Position numbers and translations under genes: made by a program
Shown here: positions 1 through 5,630 of the stretch, piece by piece
How positions within the stretch are numbered: position 1 is the stretch's first letter
Layout of the letters: each line of letters opens with the position of its first letter
From: an uncultured Saprospiraceae bacterium
GTDB lineage: Bacteria > Bacteroidota > Bacteroidia > Chitinophagales > Saprospiraceae
Reading direction: 5' to 3'
Length of the DNA: 6,511 nucleotides
NCBI GenBank assembly: GCA_938044055.1
Contig: CALIQO010000607.1
Location: 1-6,511 of the forward strand
Notes under the pieces: generated by a model
Database searches by the model: none
The model's input: only the letters and a program-made list of their open reading frames with translations
What the model was told of the DNA's origin: nothing

Positions 1-220
1 CTGCATAATTGGTATAATCTGGCAAACTGGTCTGTCCATTGTGGCATCCAGATAGTGCACAAGAAGATTCTAAGATCTGCTTCACATCATTGGTATAAGT
101 GAAGTTTGTGTCGGCACAATCATCCTCTTCCTCCATCTCCATTTCCATAGAATCATCATCAGAACAAGCCATCAATCCGCCTATGGTAAATAGTGCTAAC
201 AAAATCCAAATTTTATTCAT
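1..220 (-). CDS. c-type-cytochrome-like lipoprotein, N-terminal 73 codons only
   Basis: The gene starts at the ATG at 220-218 and runs off the left window edge. The visible product opens with a lipoprotein signal peptide: Lys3, a hydrophobic stretch at residues 4-18, and a lipobox LMAC with Cys19. A very acidic Met/Glu/Asp linker follows (about residues 20-35). The mature part contains 'VKQILESSCALSGCHNG', a CX4CH haem-attachment pattern (Cys54, Cys59, His60). The preceding 'VKQIL' context is typical of cytochrome-c-like domains in Bacteroidota outer-membrane or periplasmic lipoproteins. The likely role is haem-linked electron transfer at the cell envelope, but substrate and partner cannot be told. 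The C-terminal part, including any Met axial ligand, is outside the window. It lies 184 bp downstream of the M28 peptidase gene on the same strand and probably has its own transcript. Confidence 0.75.
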   Translation of the reverse strand, partial: MNKIWILLALFTIGGLMACSDDDSMEMEMEEEDDCADTNFTYTNDVKQILESSCALSGCHNGQTSLPDYTNYA

Positions 221-404
221 AGTTATATTTTATAGTTGCCAATAAAAAATCGTTTTCTGAAGATGAATATAAATAGGCTCAATAATAAAACCTCCTTGTA
301 GCTATGGTTAAATACTAATTAAGTAATTATACAACTTCAATGTATAAACGGGTCTTTCAGTTGCTATCGTATACCTCCTTCTTGTCCTCACCACTACATA
401 TGCG
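221..404. other. intergenic region between peptidase and cytochrome-like genes
   Basis: This is an AT-rich spacer with no convincing coding sequence. It contains a perfect inverted repeat, TTATACA (327-333) and TGTATAA (341-347) with a 7-nt spacer. That is a weak, AU-only hairpin which could lie in the peptidase mRNA 3' end, but it has no clean T-run. On the minus strand TATTATTG (287-280) matches the Bacteroidota -7 consensus TAnnTTTG with one mismatch and lies about 60 nt before the cytochrome-like start, so it is a weak promoter candidate. Two AAGGAGGT octamers (minus strand, 380-373 and 297-290) occur here without a convincing start codon after them. Confidence 0.4.
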
Positions 405-1664
405 CTAGAATTCAACTTCAACTTCAACTTCTTCCTCATCTCTCAACACTTTAACAGTTGCTTTATCACCCTCCTTATAAGTTGCAAGCTGCTTCATATA
501 AGACATCATGTCTACTACTTCTACCCCTCCTAAGGAGGATACAACATCTCCTTTTAAGAGGCCTGCGTTAAAAGCTGGTCTTCCTTCGCTTACTCCATCT
601 ATACGCATACCCTTGCCATCGTAGAGATAATCTGGGATAACACCCAAGGTAACTGTGAATCTGGGCGTCTCGGTAGATTCATCAACTGTCTTGGTAAATT
701 CAATTTTATCCTTGTCATCTAATGCCAGCACAAAATCATAAATGAAATTTCCTATATCTAGCATTCCCTCATAGTTGAGCAATTCCAGGTCGTCAGATGG
801 CTTGTGGTAATCTTCATGCTGCCCTGTGAAAAATTGTAGTACAGGTAAATCTTGTAAGTAGAAGGAGGTGTGGTCAGAAGGCCCGACTCCAGATAAAGAT
901 TTCACTACTGCAAACTCATATGTATTCGTAGAATCAATCAAGGCATCAAAACGGGGATTCGTCCCTACCCCATTTATAGCTATTTTTCTTTCTTCATTCA
1001 ATCTTCCTACCATATCCATATTAATCATGAAACTGGTTTTACTTAGATCATATGTTGCATTCTTAGCGAAGTAGTTAGATCCCCACAATCCTTTTTCTTC
1101 ACCACTGAAAGCGATAAAAACATAATTGTGTTTTTCATCTATGTTATTATCCAAGAGTCTTTCTGCTATGTAAAGCATATTAGCAATGCCACTGGCGTTA
1201 TCATCGGCGCCATTGTGTATGGCTTTTTCTCCTGTATGAAGTGAACCAGCCTCTCCATATCCTAGGTGGTCGTAGTGTGCCCCTACTACCACATAGTATT
1301 CTGATTTATTGTCTATATAACCTATCACATTATAACCTGTAATTACGGTATCATCTGGGCTTTCCTCTTCCGCATGTGGATTGGCTTTGATCCTTTTATC
1401 ATACCCTTGCAAGTATCCGTCTGTTCCTAAGGACCCGACACCGATTTCTTGGAATCTTTTCACAATATAGTCAGCAGCCTTTTTTTCTCCAGGGGTTCCA
1501 GTTTCTCTACCTTCCATATCATCAGCAGCAAGAATCTTTACGTCTTGTTTCAGTACATTTATTACTTGAGTTTTATCAACTACATCGGCAGGTTCACTAC
1601 AAGAGGAGAAACTTAATCCTATAACCAACGATAATAATGACACATCTCTTACAATATTCTTCAT
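405..1664 (-). CDS. secreted M28-family zinc peptidase with C-terminal PDZ domain (lipoprotein)
   Basis: This is a predicted exported metallo-aminopeptidase of 419 aa, counted from the ATG at 1664-1662. An upstream in-frame GTG at 1685 would add 7 residues, but the ATG gives a clean signal peptide (MKNIVRDVSLLSLVIGLSF) ending in SFSSC, with Cys22 as likely lipidation site. The M28 di-zinc ligands are all visible: His130 in 'GAHYDHLG', Asp155 in 'GADDNASG', the catalytic/ligand pair Glu189-Glu190 in 'FSGEEKGLWGS', Asp217 in 'INMDMVGR', and His287 in 'EDYHKPSDD'. From about residue 335 to the end there is a PDZ-like domain ('GRPAFNAGLLKGDVVSSLGG'), a common M28-PDZ arrangement in Bacteroidota. 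The domain may help bind substrates or C termini. The gene ends in an acidic EVEVEVEF tail encoded by a TTCAAC hexamer repeated three times (411-428, plus strand). It is divergent from the propeller lipoprotein gene, with 60 bp between starts. Peptide substrate is unknown. Confidence 0.93.
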   Translation of the reverse strand: MKNIVRDVSLLSLVIGLSFSSCSEPADVVDKTQVINVLKQDVKILAADDMEGRETGTPGEKKAADYIVKRFQEIGVGSLGTDGYLQGYDKRIKANPHAEEESPDDTVITGYNVIGYIDNKSEYYVVVGAHYDHLGYGEAGSLHTGEKAIHNGADDNASGIANMLYIAERLLDNNIDEKHNYVFIAFSGEEKGLWGSNYFAKNATYDLSKTSFMINMDMVGRLNEERKIAINGVGTNPRFDALIDSTNTYEFAVVKSLSGVGPSDHTSFYLQDLPVLQFFTGQHEDYHKPSDDLELLNYEGMLDIGNFIYDFVLALDDKDKIEFTKTVDESTETPRFTVTLGVIPDYLYDGKGMRIDGVSEGRPAFNAGLLKGDVVSSLGGVEVVDMMSYMKQLATYKEGDKATVKVLRDEEEVEVEVEF

Positions 1665-1673
1665 AAGGCTTTT

Positions 1674-1681
1674 TACTTTTG
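1674..1681 (+). promoter_or_regulatory. candidate Bacteroidota -7 promoter element for the propeller operon
   Basis: TACTTTTG is a perfect match to TAnnTTTG, the -7 element of the Bacteroidota primary sigma factor. It lies 43 bp before the ATG at 1725, which would give a 5' leader of about 35-40 nt. No clear -33 TTG is present at the expected distance. The element sits in the 60-bp gap between the divergent starts. It would fall inside coding sequence if the peptidase began at the GTG at 1685, which is a small extra argument for the ATG at 1664. Confidence 0.45.
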
Positions 1682-1724
1682 GCACCGCAAGTTAATCCAT
1701 TAGCACTTTAAAAAACAAGATATA

Positions 1725-2846
1725 ATGCGATATATCAATTTATCTATTTTAATAGCTCTTATATGTTTCTCCTGCAAGCAAGGTTCAGAAGAAGCAGGAA
1801 GTGATACATCTAATACACAAGAAAATGTATATGATGAAAACAGCGATACCTTAAAGTTTCCAGAAGAAAAACATCTCAGGAATGTACGCCAACTCACTTT
1901 CGGGGGAGACAATGCAGAAGCATACTGGAGTTTTGATGACGATTTACTCGTTTTCCAAGCAAGAAATGATGCATGGGGAGCTGCCTGCGACCAGATTTAC
2001 TTTATGGATCCAGATAATCCTCCTGCAGAAGGAACAGTACCACCATTGCTAAGTACCGGTAAGGGAAGAACAACGTGCAGTTACTTCATGCCAGGTAATC
2101 AATCCATAATATATGCCTCTACCCATCTAGGTGATGATGCTTGTCCTCCAGAACCAGAAAGAAGGGCTGATGGAAAATATGTATGGCCTATCTATGAAGA
2201 TTTTGACATATTTACCGCTGACTTGGAAGGAAATATTCTTAAGCAATTAACAGACGATCCAGGATACGATGCAGAAGCAACCTTGTCACCACAAGGAGAT
2301 AAGATAGTATTTACTTCCTTGAGGACAGGAGACTTGGAACTATACACTATGGATATCGACGGCAGTAATGTCGAGCAAGTAACCGATGGTCTAGGTTATG
2401 ATGGTGGAGCTTTCTTCTCCCCTGATGGCACCAAACTCATCTTCAGAGCCTCCAGACCTCAGACTGATGAAGAAATTAAGGAATATAAAGATTTACTCGC
2501 AGAAGGACTGGTAAAACCTACTGACATGGAATTATATGTCTGTAATGTGGATGGTAGCGAACTGAAAAAAATAACAGATCTAGGCAATGCTAACTGGGCT
2601 CCATTCTTCCACCCATCGGGGGAGAAAGTTATTTTTGCGAGTAATCACAACAGCACTCGAGGATTTCCTTTCAACTTATTTATGATTAACATGGATGGTT
2701 CTGGATTGGAACAAATCACTTTCGATAAGACATTCGATTCATTTCCTATGTTTTCATACGATGGAAAGAGACTTATTTTTGCGAGTAATCGAAACAATGG
2801 TGGTACACGTTCTACCAATCTATTTATAGCTGATTGGGTAGATTAA
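1725..2846 (+). CDS. PD40/TolB-like beta-propeller lipoprotein
   Basis: This 373-aa protein begins with a lipoprotein signal peptide (MRYINLSILIALICFSC; Cys17 lipidated) followed by a Ser/Glu/Asp-rich linker (about 18-45). The rest consists of WD40-like PD40 blades of the TolB type. The clearest are 'LSPQGDKIVFTSLRTGD' (about 187-203), 'FSPDGTKLIFRASR' (231-244), 'FHPSGEKVIFASN' (295-307) and 'FSYDGKRLIFASNRN' (343-357). Each is paired with a strand such as 'LYTMDIDGSNVEQVT' or 'LFMINMDGSGLEQIT'. Several Cys in the N-terminal half (88, 118, 140) could form disulfides after export. Such propellers bind proteins or ligands at the envelope; no enzymatic motif is seen. This is not TolB itself: it lacks the TolB N-terminal domain and no tol genes are nearby. 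It is the first gene of a tight three-gene plus-strand cluster and diverges from an M28 peptidase, so a joint envelope or peptide-processing role is possible but inferred. Confidence 0.9.
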   Translation: MRYINLSILIALICFSCKQGSEEAGSDTSNTQENVYDENSDTLKFPEEKHLRNVRQLTFGGDNAEAYWSFDDDLLVFQARNDAWGAACDQIYFMDPDNPPAEGTVPPLLSTGKGRTTCSYFMPGNQSIIYASTHLGDDACPPEPERRADGKYVWPIYEDFDIFTADLEGNILKQLTDDPGYDAEATLSPQGDKIVFTSLRTGDLELYTMDIDGSNVEQVTDGLGYDGGAFFSPDGTKLIFRASRPQTDEEIKEYKDLLAEGLVKPTDMELYVCNVDGSELKKITDLGNANWAPFFHPSGEKVIFASNHNSTRGFPFNLFMINMDGSGLEQITFDKTFDSFPMFSYDGKRLIFASNRNNGGTRSTNLFIADWVD

Positions 2847-2847
2847 T

Positions 2848-3135
2848 ATGAATAAATCTAAAATTCAATACCCGAGCAACGTTGTTGTCGCATTGTGCAT
2901 TATACTTTATCTTTTGCTGACTTTTCAATCAGATATACGCTATAAGCTTATTCCATTAATCGCCATAGGTCTATGTATTTTATGGGAACTGTTCTGCTTG
3001 ATTAAGGTTGTTCTGAATAAGCAAATGGAAAAATGGATTTCTCAGGTCTTTGTGATATTATCATACATAGCGATTTTATATTTGTTATTCAACCACATAG
3101 GTCCGCAGGTTCTCGGAGCCCATGTTGATCTATAA
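2848..3135 (+). CDS. small three-helix integral membrane protein, unknown function
   Basis: This 95-aa protein has an ATG one base after the TAA of the preceding gene, so translational coupling is likely. Three hydrophobic segments can be seen: about residues 10-26 (NVVVALCIILYLLLTF), 33-56 (rich in Leu/Ile/Cys, containing 'AIGLCILWELFCLI') and 63-84 ('SQVFVILSYIAILYLLF'). The loops are short, with Lys/Arg at residues 3, 5, 31, 33, 53 and 58-62. There is no enzymatic motif and I do not recognise a named family. Its placement between a lipoprotein propeller and a soluble helical protein would let it serve as a membrane anchor or partner, which is an inference from position only. Confidence 0.75.
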   Translation: MNKSKIQYPSNVVVALCIILYLLLTFQSDIRYKLIPLIAIGLCILWELFCLIKVVLNKQMEKWISQVFVILSYIAILYLLFNHIGPQVLGAHVDL

Positions 3136-3144
3136 TCGAGATGT

Positions 3145-3810
3145 ATGTTTAACAAGAAACTTTTTGACAATGAGGTGGCGGTATTCAGTTCGGTGATGGA
3201 TCAGATGGATAACACCTTGTTTTTTCCATGGGAGGCTCAAGAAACGTTTCAGAAGAACTGGGATTTAAATGCTATGGATTTCCTTACAATGTTTGATAAA
3301 TCGATGGCAATCGGCACTGATAAGTGGTCTCTTAGCTTTATTCCTGGAATAAATCGCATGAAACAATTTATCCAGATCAATGAAGACATGGTGAGAGGGA
3401 TGTACGAAGATCTGTATAGTGATCATAGAGATTTAGCTGGAAGGATAGGCAGATATGAGTACCATTGTGACCTATTGCTAGATCAGCTTAAAGAAACGCA
3501 TCCACTGGAATTGGACCATTTTCATAGCAATAAGATCATGATCTTCCATTACTTATCTATGAGATTTCCGAAGCTCTATACACACTGGCAAATTTCAGAA
3601 ATGAAAAAAGTTCTTGCCAAATGTGGTGCCCCTAAACCATTAGAGAACCATGAAGTTGAACGGTATGTCAAGACATCTAGAATCTTTCATAAGTTTCTAG
3701 AATCTAATCAAGACGTAATCGCTGCGCTATCTTCTAGAATAAATCAATCTCAATTAGAAACAAGCCCTATGGCTCTTACCTATCTATTTATAAACAGTTG
3801 TTCTAAATAA
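3145..3810 (+). CDS. 221-aa helical protein, unknown; possible stand-alone McrB-associated N-terminal-like domain
   Basis: The start is the ATG at 3145, 9 bp after the previous stop. An ATG at 3141 is out of frame and hits a stop after three codons. There is no signal peptide or membrane segment, so the protein is probably cytoplasmic. It is mostly helical and rich in aromatics and Met in the first half ('NTLFFPWEAQETFQKNW', 'MDFLTMFDKSM'). The second half has a pattern around 'DLAGRIGRYEYHCDLLLDQL' (96-115), 'FHYLSMRFPKLYTHW' (134-148) and 'VERYVKTSRIFHKFL' (171-185). From memory this second-half pattern resembles a domain found at the N terminus of some Bacteroidota AAA ATPases annotated as McrB-like. 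No ATPase, Walker motif or nuclease motif is present here or nearby, so this could be a free-standing relative or a chance likeness. As last gene of the cluster it ends just before a hairpin terminator. Confidence 0.8.
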   Translation: MFNKKLFDNEVAVFSSVMDQMDNTLFFPWEAQETFQKNWDLNAMDFLTMFDKSMAIGTDKWSLSFIPGINRMKQFIQINEDMVRGMYEDLYSDHRDLAGRIGRYEYHCDLLLDQLKETHPLELDHFHSNKIMIFHYLSMRFPKLYTHWQISEMKKVLAKCGAPKPLENHEVERYVKTSRIFHKFLESNQDVIAALSSRINQSQLETSPMALTYLFINSCSK

Positions 3811-3813
3811 ATA

Positions 3814-3858
3814 AAGGGAACATCACTTTTGACATTCCCTTAATTTCATTTTTTAAAA
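3814..3858. terminator. bidirectional hairpin terminator between convergent units
   Basis: AAGGGAA (3814-3820) and TTCCCTT (3835-3841) form a perfect 7-bp stem. An inner TCA (3823-3825) and TGA (3830-3832) can pair across a 2x2 internal loop. On the plus strand it is followed by a T-rich stretch ending in TTTTTT (3850-3855), and on the minus strand by TTTATTTATTTAG. It lies between the plus-strand gene ending at 3810 and the minus-strand gene ending at 3882, so it can serve both. Confidence 0.7.
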
Positions 3859-3881
3859 AGTAATAACCTGAAACAATCCTT

Positions 3882-4772
3882 TTATAACTTTCTATTGATG
3901 GATCCTGTAGGATTGGTGTTGGCTGCATTGTTACTCATTTCATAGAAGAAGTGATCTACAGCAGCTGGATTAACAGGCGAGACCAAAGGCTTCAAGGTAA
4001 AAGGTGCAGGACTATTGTCTGGCACAGGCTCTACAGATATAACTACAGTCTGTCCAGCAAGATCTACTGGAAAACTTACACCTTCAGGCGCATTTGTCAA
4101 TAAGTCTTCTCCTGGAAATGGTGGGCCGGCTTGGTCTCCACTGAAACCATTGAAATCATCATTACCCGATCCTGAAGTAAATCTACCAGTAGATAAAGGT
4201 GTACCATCTACAACTGCCCATCCTTCATAGATCCAACCCTCAGGAAGCAATGGAAGATCTAGTCCTGGACCTGGTCCTTGTGATGGGTCTAACCACCACA
4301 CTCCACTGTTTTCGTTGGTGTCATTTCCTCCATCTGTAGGAGTTGCTAAAATATAACCTCCAGTAGCATTGAGAAAATCTTCTCCTATTGCCGCACTATG
4401 TCCTACTTCTAAATCTGCAGCATTTCCGTTGAAGTCACCAGCTAGAATATGAACAGCACTGGGCTCAGGTGTCGGATCTGGACTAGGCTCTATCGTCAAC
4501 ACAAAGGAAGATGCTGCTTCTAGGTCGTCCTCATTGATTGCGAAAACAGTTCTAGATAAATCACCATTTTCACCCACTTCAAATGTACCTGTAGAAACGG
4601 GAGCTCCATTAACAATGATCCACCCCTCGTAGAGAAAATCATCTCCTAAATCTTCTAGTCCAAGAACATTAAGGTCTATTGTCGCCGTTCCTGCAACATC
4701 ATCTGATGAGCAACTTGAAACCAATACGCCTAGGAGTATAAATAATGTTGTTATTTTTAATATATATTTCAT
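3882..4772 (-). CDS. lipoprotein with two RskA-like (anti-sigma-K C-terminal-like) 'YEGW' units
   Basis: This 296-aa protein has a lipoprotein signal peptide (MKYILKITTLFILLGVLVSSC; Cys21) followed by SSDD, a common Bacteroidota surface-lipoprotein start. Two similar units follow. Unit 1 (about 47-113) contains 'FLYEGWIIVNGAPVSTGTF', then 'FVLTIEPSPDPTPEPSAVHIL'. Unit 2 (about 181-265) contains 'IYEGWAVVDGTPLSTGRF', then 'VVISVEPVPDNSPAPFTLKP'. This layout of a YEGW strand, a 'V/NG xPvStG F' strand and an 'EP-P--SP-P' strand resembles the extracytoplasmic domain of RskA anti-sigma-K factors. A linker with 'GVWWLDPSQGPGPGLDLP' joins the units. There is no zinc-finger anti-sigma region, transmembrane helix or sigma-factor neighbour, so it is not an anti-sigma factor itself. 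A surface or periplasmic binding role is inferred. It lies 32 bp downstream of the AhpD-like gene on the same strand, with no promoter motif seen between, and probably shares its transcript. Confidence 0.82.
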   Translation of the reverse strand: MKYILKITTLFILLGVLVSSCSSDDVAGTATIDLNVLGLEDLGDDFLYEGWIIVNGAPVSTGTFEVGENGDLSRTVFAINEDDLEAASSFVLTIEPSPDPTPEPSAVHILAGDFNGNAADLEVGHSAAIGEDFLNATGGYILATPTDGGNDTNENSGVWWLDPSQGPGPGLDLPLLPEGWIYEGWAVVDGTPLSTGRFTSGSGNDDFNGFSGDQAGPPFPGEDLLTNAPEGVSFPVDLAGQTVVISVEPVPDNSPAPFTLKPLVSPVNPAAVDHFFYEMSNNAANTNPTGSINRKL

Positions 4773-4804
4773 GATTAGAAAAGTTTTATGATTATCAATT
4801 TGGA

Positions 4805-5353
4805 TTAAGCGTCCTGTAGTTCCAGTGAAGGAGCTAATGGAAAATCTATAGCGAAGTCAGCTATGTTGTGTATAAAATTGCTGATGGTTTTAGCACCGAT
4901 CGTAAGTACAAGATCTACTAAATCAGATTCTGTATAACCTGCAGAGAAAAATGCTTCTTTGTCTTCATTAGACACATGGCCTTTTCCAGCAACTATGGCT
5001 ACAGAAAACTTAGCCAATGCATCAAGTTTATCATCAAAACTTGCTTCTCCCTTTCTCAATTCTAGAATCTGATCGCTGGTAAAACCATTCATCCCTGCAA
5101 TTGCGGTATGCGCTGACTGACAGTAAGTACAACCATTGTACTGGCTTACTGCAAGGTTCACAACCTCTTGTTCTTTATTGCTAAGTGTTGATCTTCTGGA
5201 TGAAAATGCTAGAAAGTCATTGAGGGCATTATCATGTTTGGCATAATATGCATAAAGGTTAGGTACGAATCCTAGCTTACCTTTTAAAGCATCGAAAGTT
5301 TTCTGGTTATTCTCATTTACATCTTCTCTAGTCGGAACATTAAATCTTTGCAT
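4805..5353 (-). CDS. carboxymuconolactone decarboxylase (AhpD-like) family protein, putative peroxidase-related enzyme
   Basis: This is a 182-aa cytoplasmic protein of the CMD/AhpD fold. The catalytic signature is 'YNGCTYCQSAHTA', giving Cys75-x2-Cys78 with His82. This is the redox pair used by AhpD-type alkylhydroperoxidases; a Glu in 'SNKEQEVVNLAVSQ' just before it fits the proton-relay position. Upstream 'FDALKGKLGFVPNLYAYYAKH' is typical of the 'peroxidase-related' subgroup. I chose the ATG at 5353-5351 because the product then begins MQRFNVPTREDVNENNQ, as family members do. A longer frame from an ATG at 5410 would add 19 AT-rich, poorly conserved residues and would overlap the likely promoter. 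Expected activity is thiol-dependent reduction of peroxides, though some members have other roles. It is the first gene of a probable two-gene operon with the RskA-like lipoprotein. Upstream lie a palindrome and direct repeats that suggest specific control. Confidence 0.9.
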   Translation of the reverse strand: MQRFNVPTREDVNENNQKTFDALKGKLGFVPNLYAYYAKHDNALNDFLAFSSRRSTLSNKEQEVVNLAVSQYNGCTYCQSAHTAIAGMNGFTSDQILELRKGEASFDDKLDALAKFSVAIVAGKGHVSNEDKEAFFSAGYTESDLVDLVLTIGAKTISNFIHNIADFAIDFPLAPSLELQDA

Positions 5354-5394
5354 GATTATAAATTTTATTTGTTGTTTGTAATTAATTGATGATG

Positions 5395-5402
5395 CAAAGA
5401 TG
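5395..5402 (-). promoter_or_regulatory. candidate -7 promoter element for the AhpD-like operon
   Basis: On the minus strand CATCTTTG matches TAnnTTTG with one mismatch (C for the first T). It lies about 42 bp before the ATG at 5353. A perfect palindrome (5414-5431) covers the place where the -33 element should be, which would suit control by a bound regulator. Confidence 0.35.
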
Positions 5403-5413
5403 TGGGGCATAGG

Positions 5414-5431
5414 TGGTTTAGATTTAAACCA
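5414..5431. promoter_or_regulatory. 18-bp perfect palindrome, candidate operator
   Basis: TGGTTTA (5414-5420) and TAAACCA (5425-5431) form a perfect 7-bp dyad with a 4-bp GATT centre. It sits 12 bp upstream of the candidate -7 element of the AhpD-like gene (minus direction), so it overlaps the predicted -33 region. No T-run follows on either strand, so it is more likely a protein binding site than a terminator. The regulator is unknown. Confidence 0.4.
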
Positions 5432-5434
5432 TTA

Positions 5435-5506
5435 TTCCTTGTGAATTGTCGATTTTTCCCTTGTATTGAATAAGTACTTCCTTCTGACTTAGCGATTATT
5501 CCCTTG
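5435..5506. repeat. 29-bp direct repeat at 43-bp offset, built of 21-22-bp spaced TTCC(C)TT units
   Basis: Positions 5435-5463 and 5478-5506 match at 24 of 29 bases by direct comparison, with no gaps. Within each copy the core CCTT(G/C) occurs twice. The four cores start at 5437, 5459, 5480 and 5502, spaced 22, 21 and 22 bp, that is two helical turns each. The array is non-coding and lies directly upstream of the palindrome and candidate promoter of the AhpD-like gene, on the face expected for a DNA-binding protein that reads direct repeats. The last unit (5498-5510) is also a small dyad, ATTCC-CTT-GGAAT. Confidence 0.6.
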
Positions 5507-5521
5507 GAATAGGGCTGAAAT

Positions 5522-5598
5522 TAAAAAAGGTCCATACCAGGGGTTCATGGTAAGGACCTCGAATTGAGAATTGACATCACAGTAAATCTCTGATGTTG
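5522..5598 (-). ncRNA. putative small RNA with intrinsic terminator (about 75 nt)
   Basis: Minus-strand signals fit a small independent transcript. A perfect -7 element lies at 5609-5602. Hairpin 1 follows, ACATCA (5596-5591) pairing with TGATGT (5579-5574), with two further inner pairs past a G/G mismatch. Then comes a single-stranded spacer with TCAATTCTCAATTC, and hairpin 2. Hairpin 2 is followed by TTTTTT (5528-5523). There is no open reading frame of note in it. The start is placed only from the -7 position. It could instead be a terminated leader of the AhpD-like gene, which begins about 170 nt further on. No known RNA family is recognised. Confidence 0.45.
5523..5559 (-). terminator. 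intrinsic terminator of the putative small RNA
   Basis: On the minus strand AGGTCC (5559-5554) pairs with GGACCT (5533-5528). After one symmetrical mismatch, TACCA (5552-5548) pairs with TGGTA (5539-5535). The loop is TGAACCCC. The stem runs into six T residues on the minus strand. The plus strand has no T-run after the stem, so direction is clear. No minus-strand protein gene lies upstream of it within the window. Confidence 0.7.
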
Positions 5599-5601
5599 TA
5601 A

Positions 5602-5609
5602 CAAAGATA
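5602..5609 (-). promoter_or_regulatory. perfect Bacteroidota -7 element of the putative small RNA
   Basis: The minus-strand octamer TATCTTTG is an exact TAnnTTTG match located 6 nt before the first hairpin of the putative small RNA. A clear -33 TTG is not present. A palindrome (5631-5648) lies just upstream, at roughly the -35 to -52 region. Confidence 0.45.
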
Positions 5610-5630
5610 GCATCTATTATATATTAATGT

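Noticed and set aside
327..347. Inverted repeat TTATACA/TGTATAA as peptidase terminator
   Set aside because: The stem is nearly all A/T and no uninterrupted T-run follows on the minus strand, so it is mentioned only within the intergenic entry.
411..428. TTCAAC hexamer repeated three times, as a possible slippage or phase-variation tract
   Set aside because: It is only three copies at the extreme C-terminus of the peptidase, in units of six, so changes would stay in frame and only alter the EV tail.
526..542. CCTCCTAAGGAGG palindrome
   Set aside because: It lies inside the PDZ-coding part of the peptidase and encodes conserved-looking residues (SSLGG), so it is most likely coincidental.
868..1074. 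Plus-strand open frame of 68 codons
   Set aside because: It lies opposite the well-supported M28 peptidase gene and has no recognisable product features.
1700..1912. Minus-strand open frame of 70 codons
   Set aside because: It is the antisense of the propeller lipoprotein start and signal peptide, with no independent support.
1725..2846. Assignment as TolB of the Tol-Pal system
   Set aside because: PD40 blades are present but the TolB N-terminal domain and neighbouring tolQRA/pal genes are not.
4015..4230. Plus-strand open frame of 71 codons
   Set aside because: It is antisense to the RskA-like lipoprotein, and its Pro/Ser/Thr-rich translation is what the opposite strand's codons would produce.
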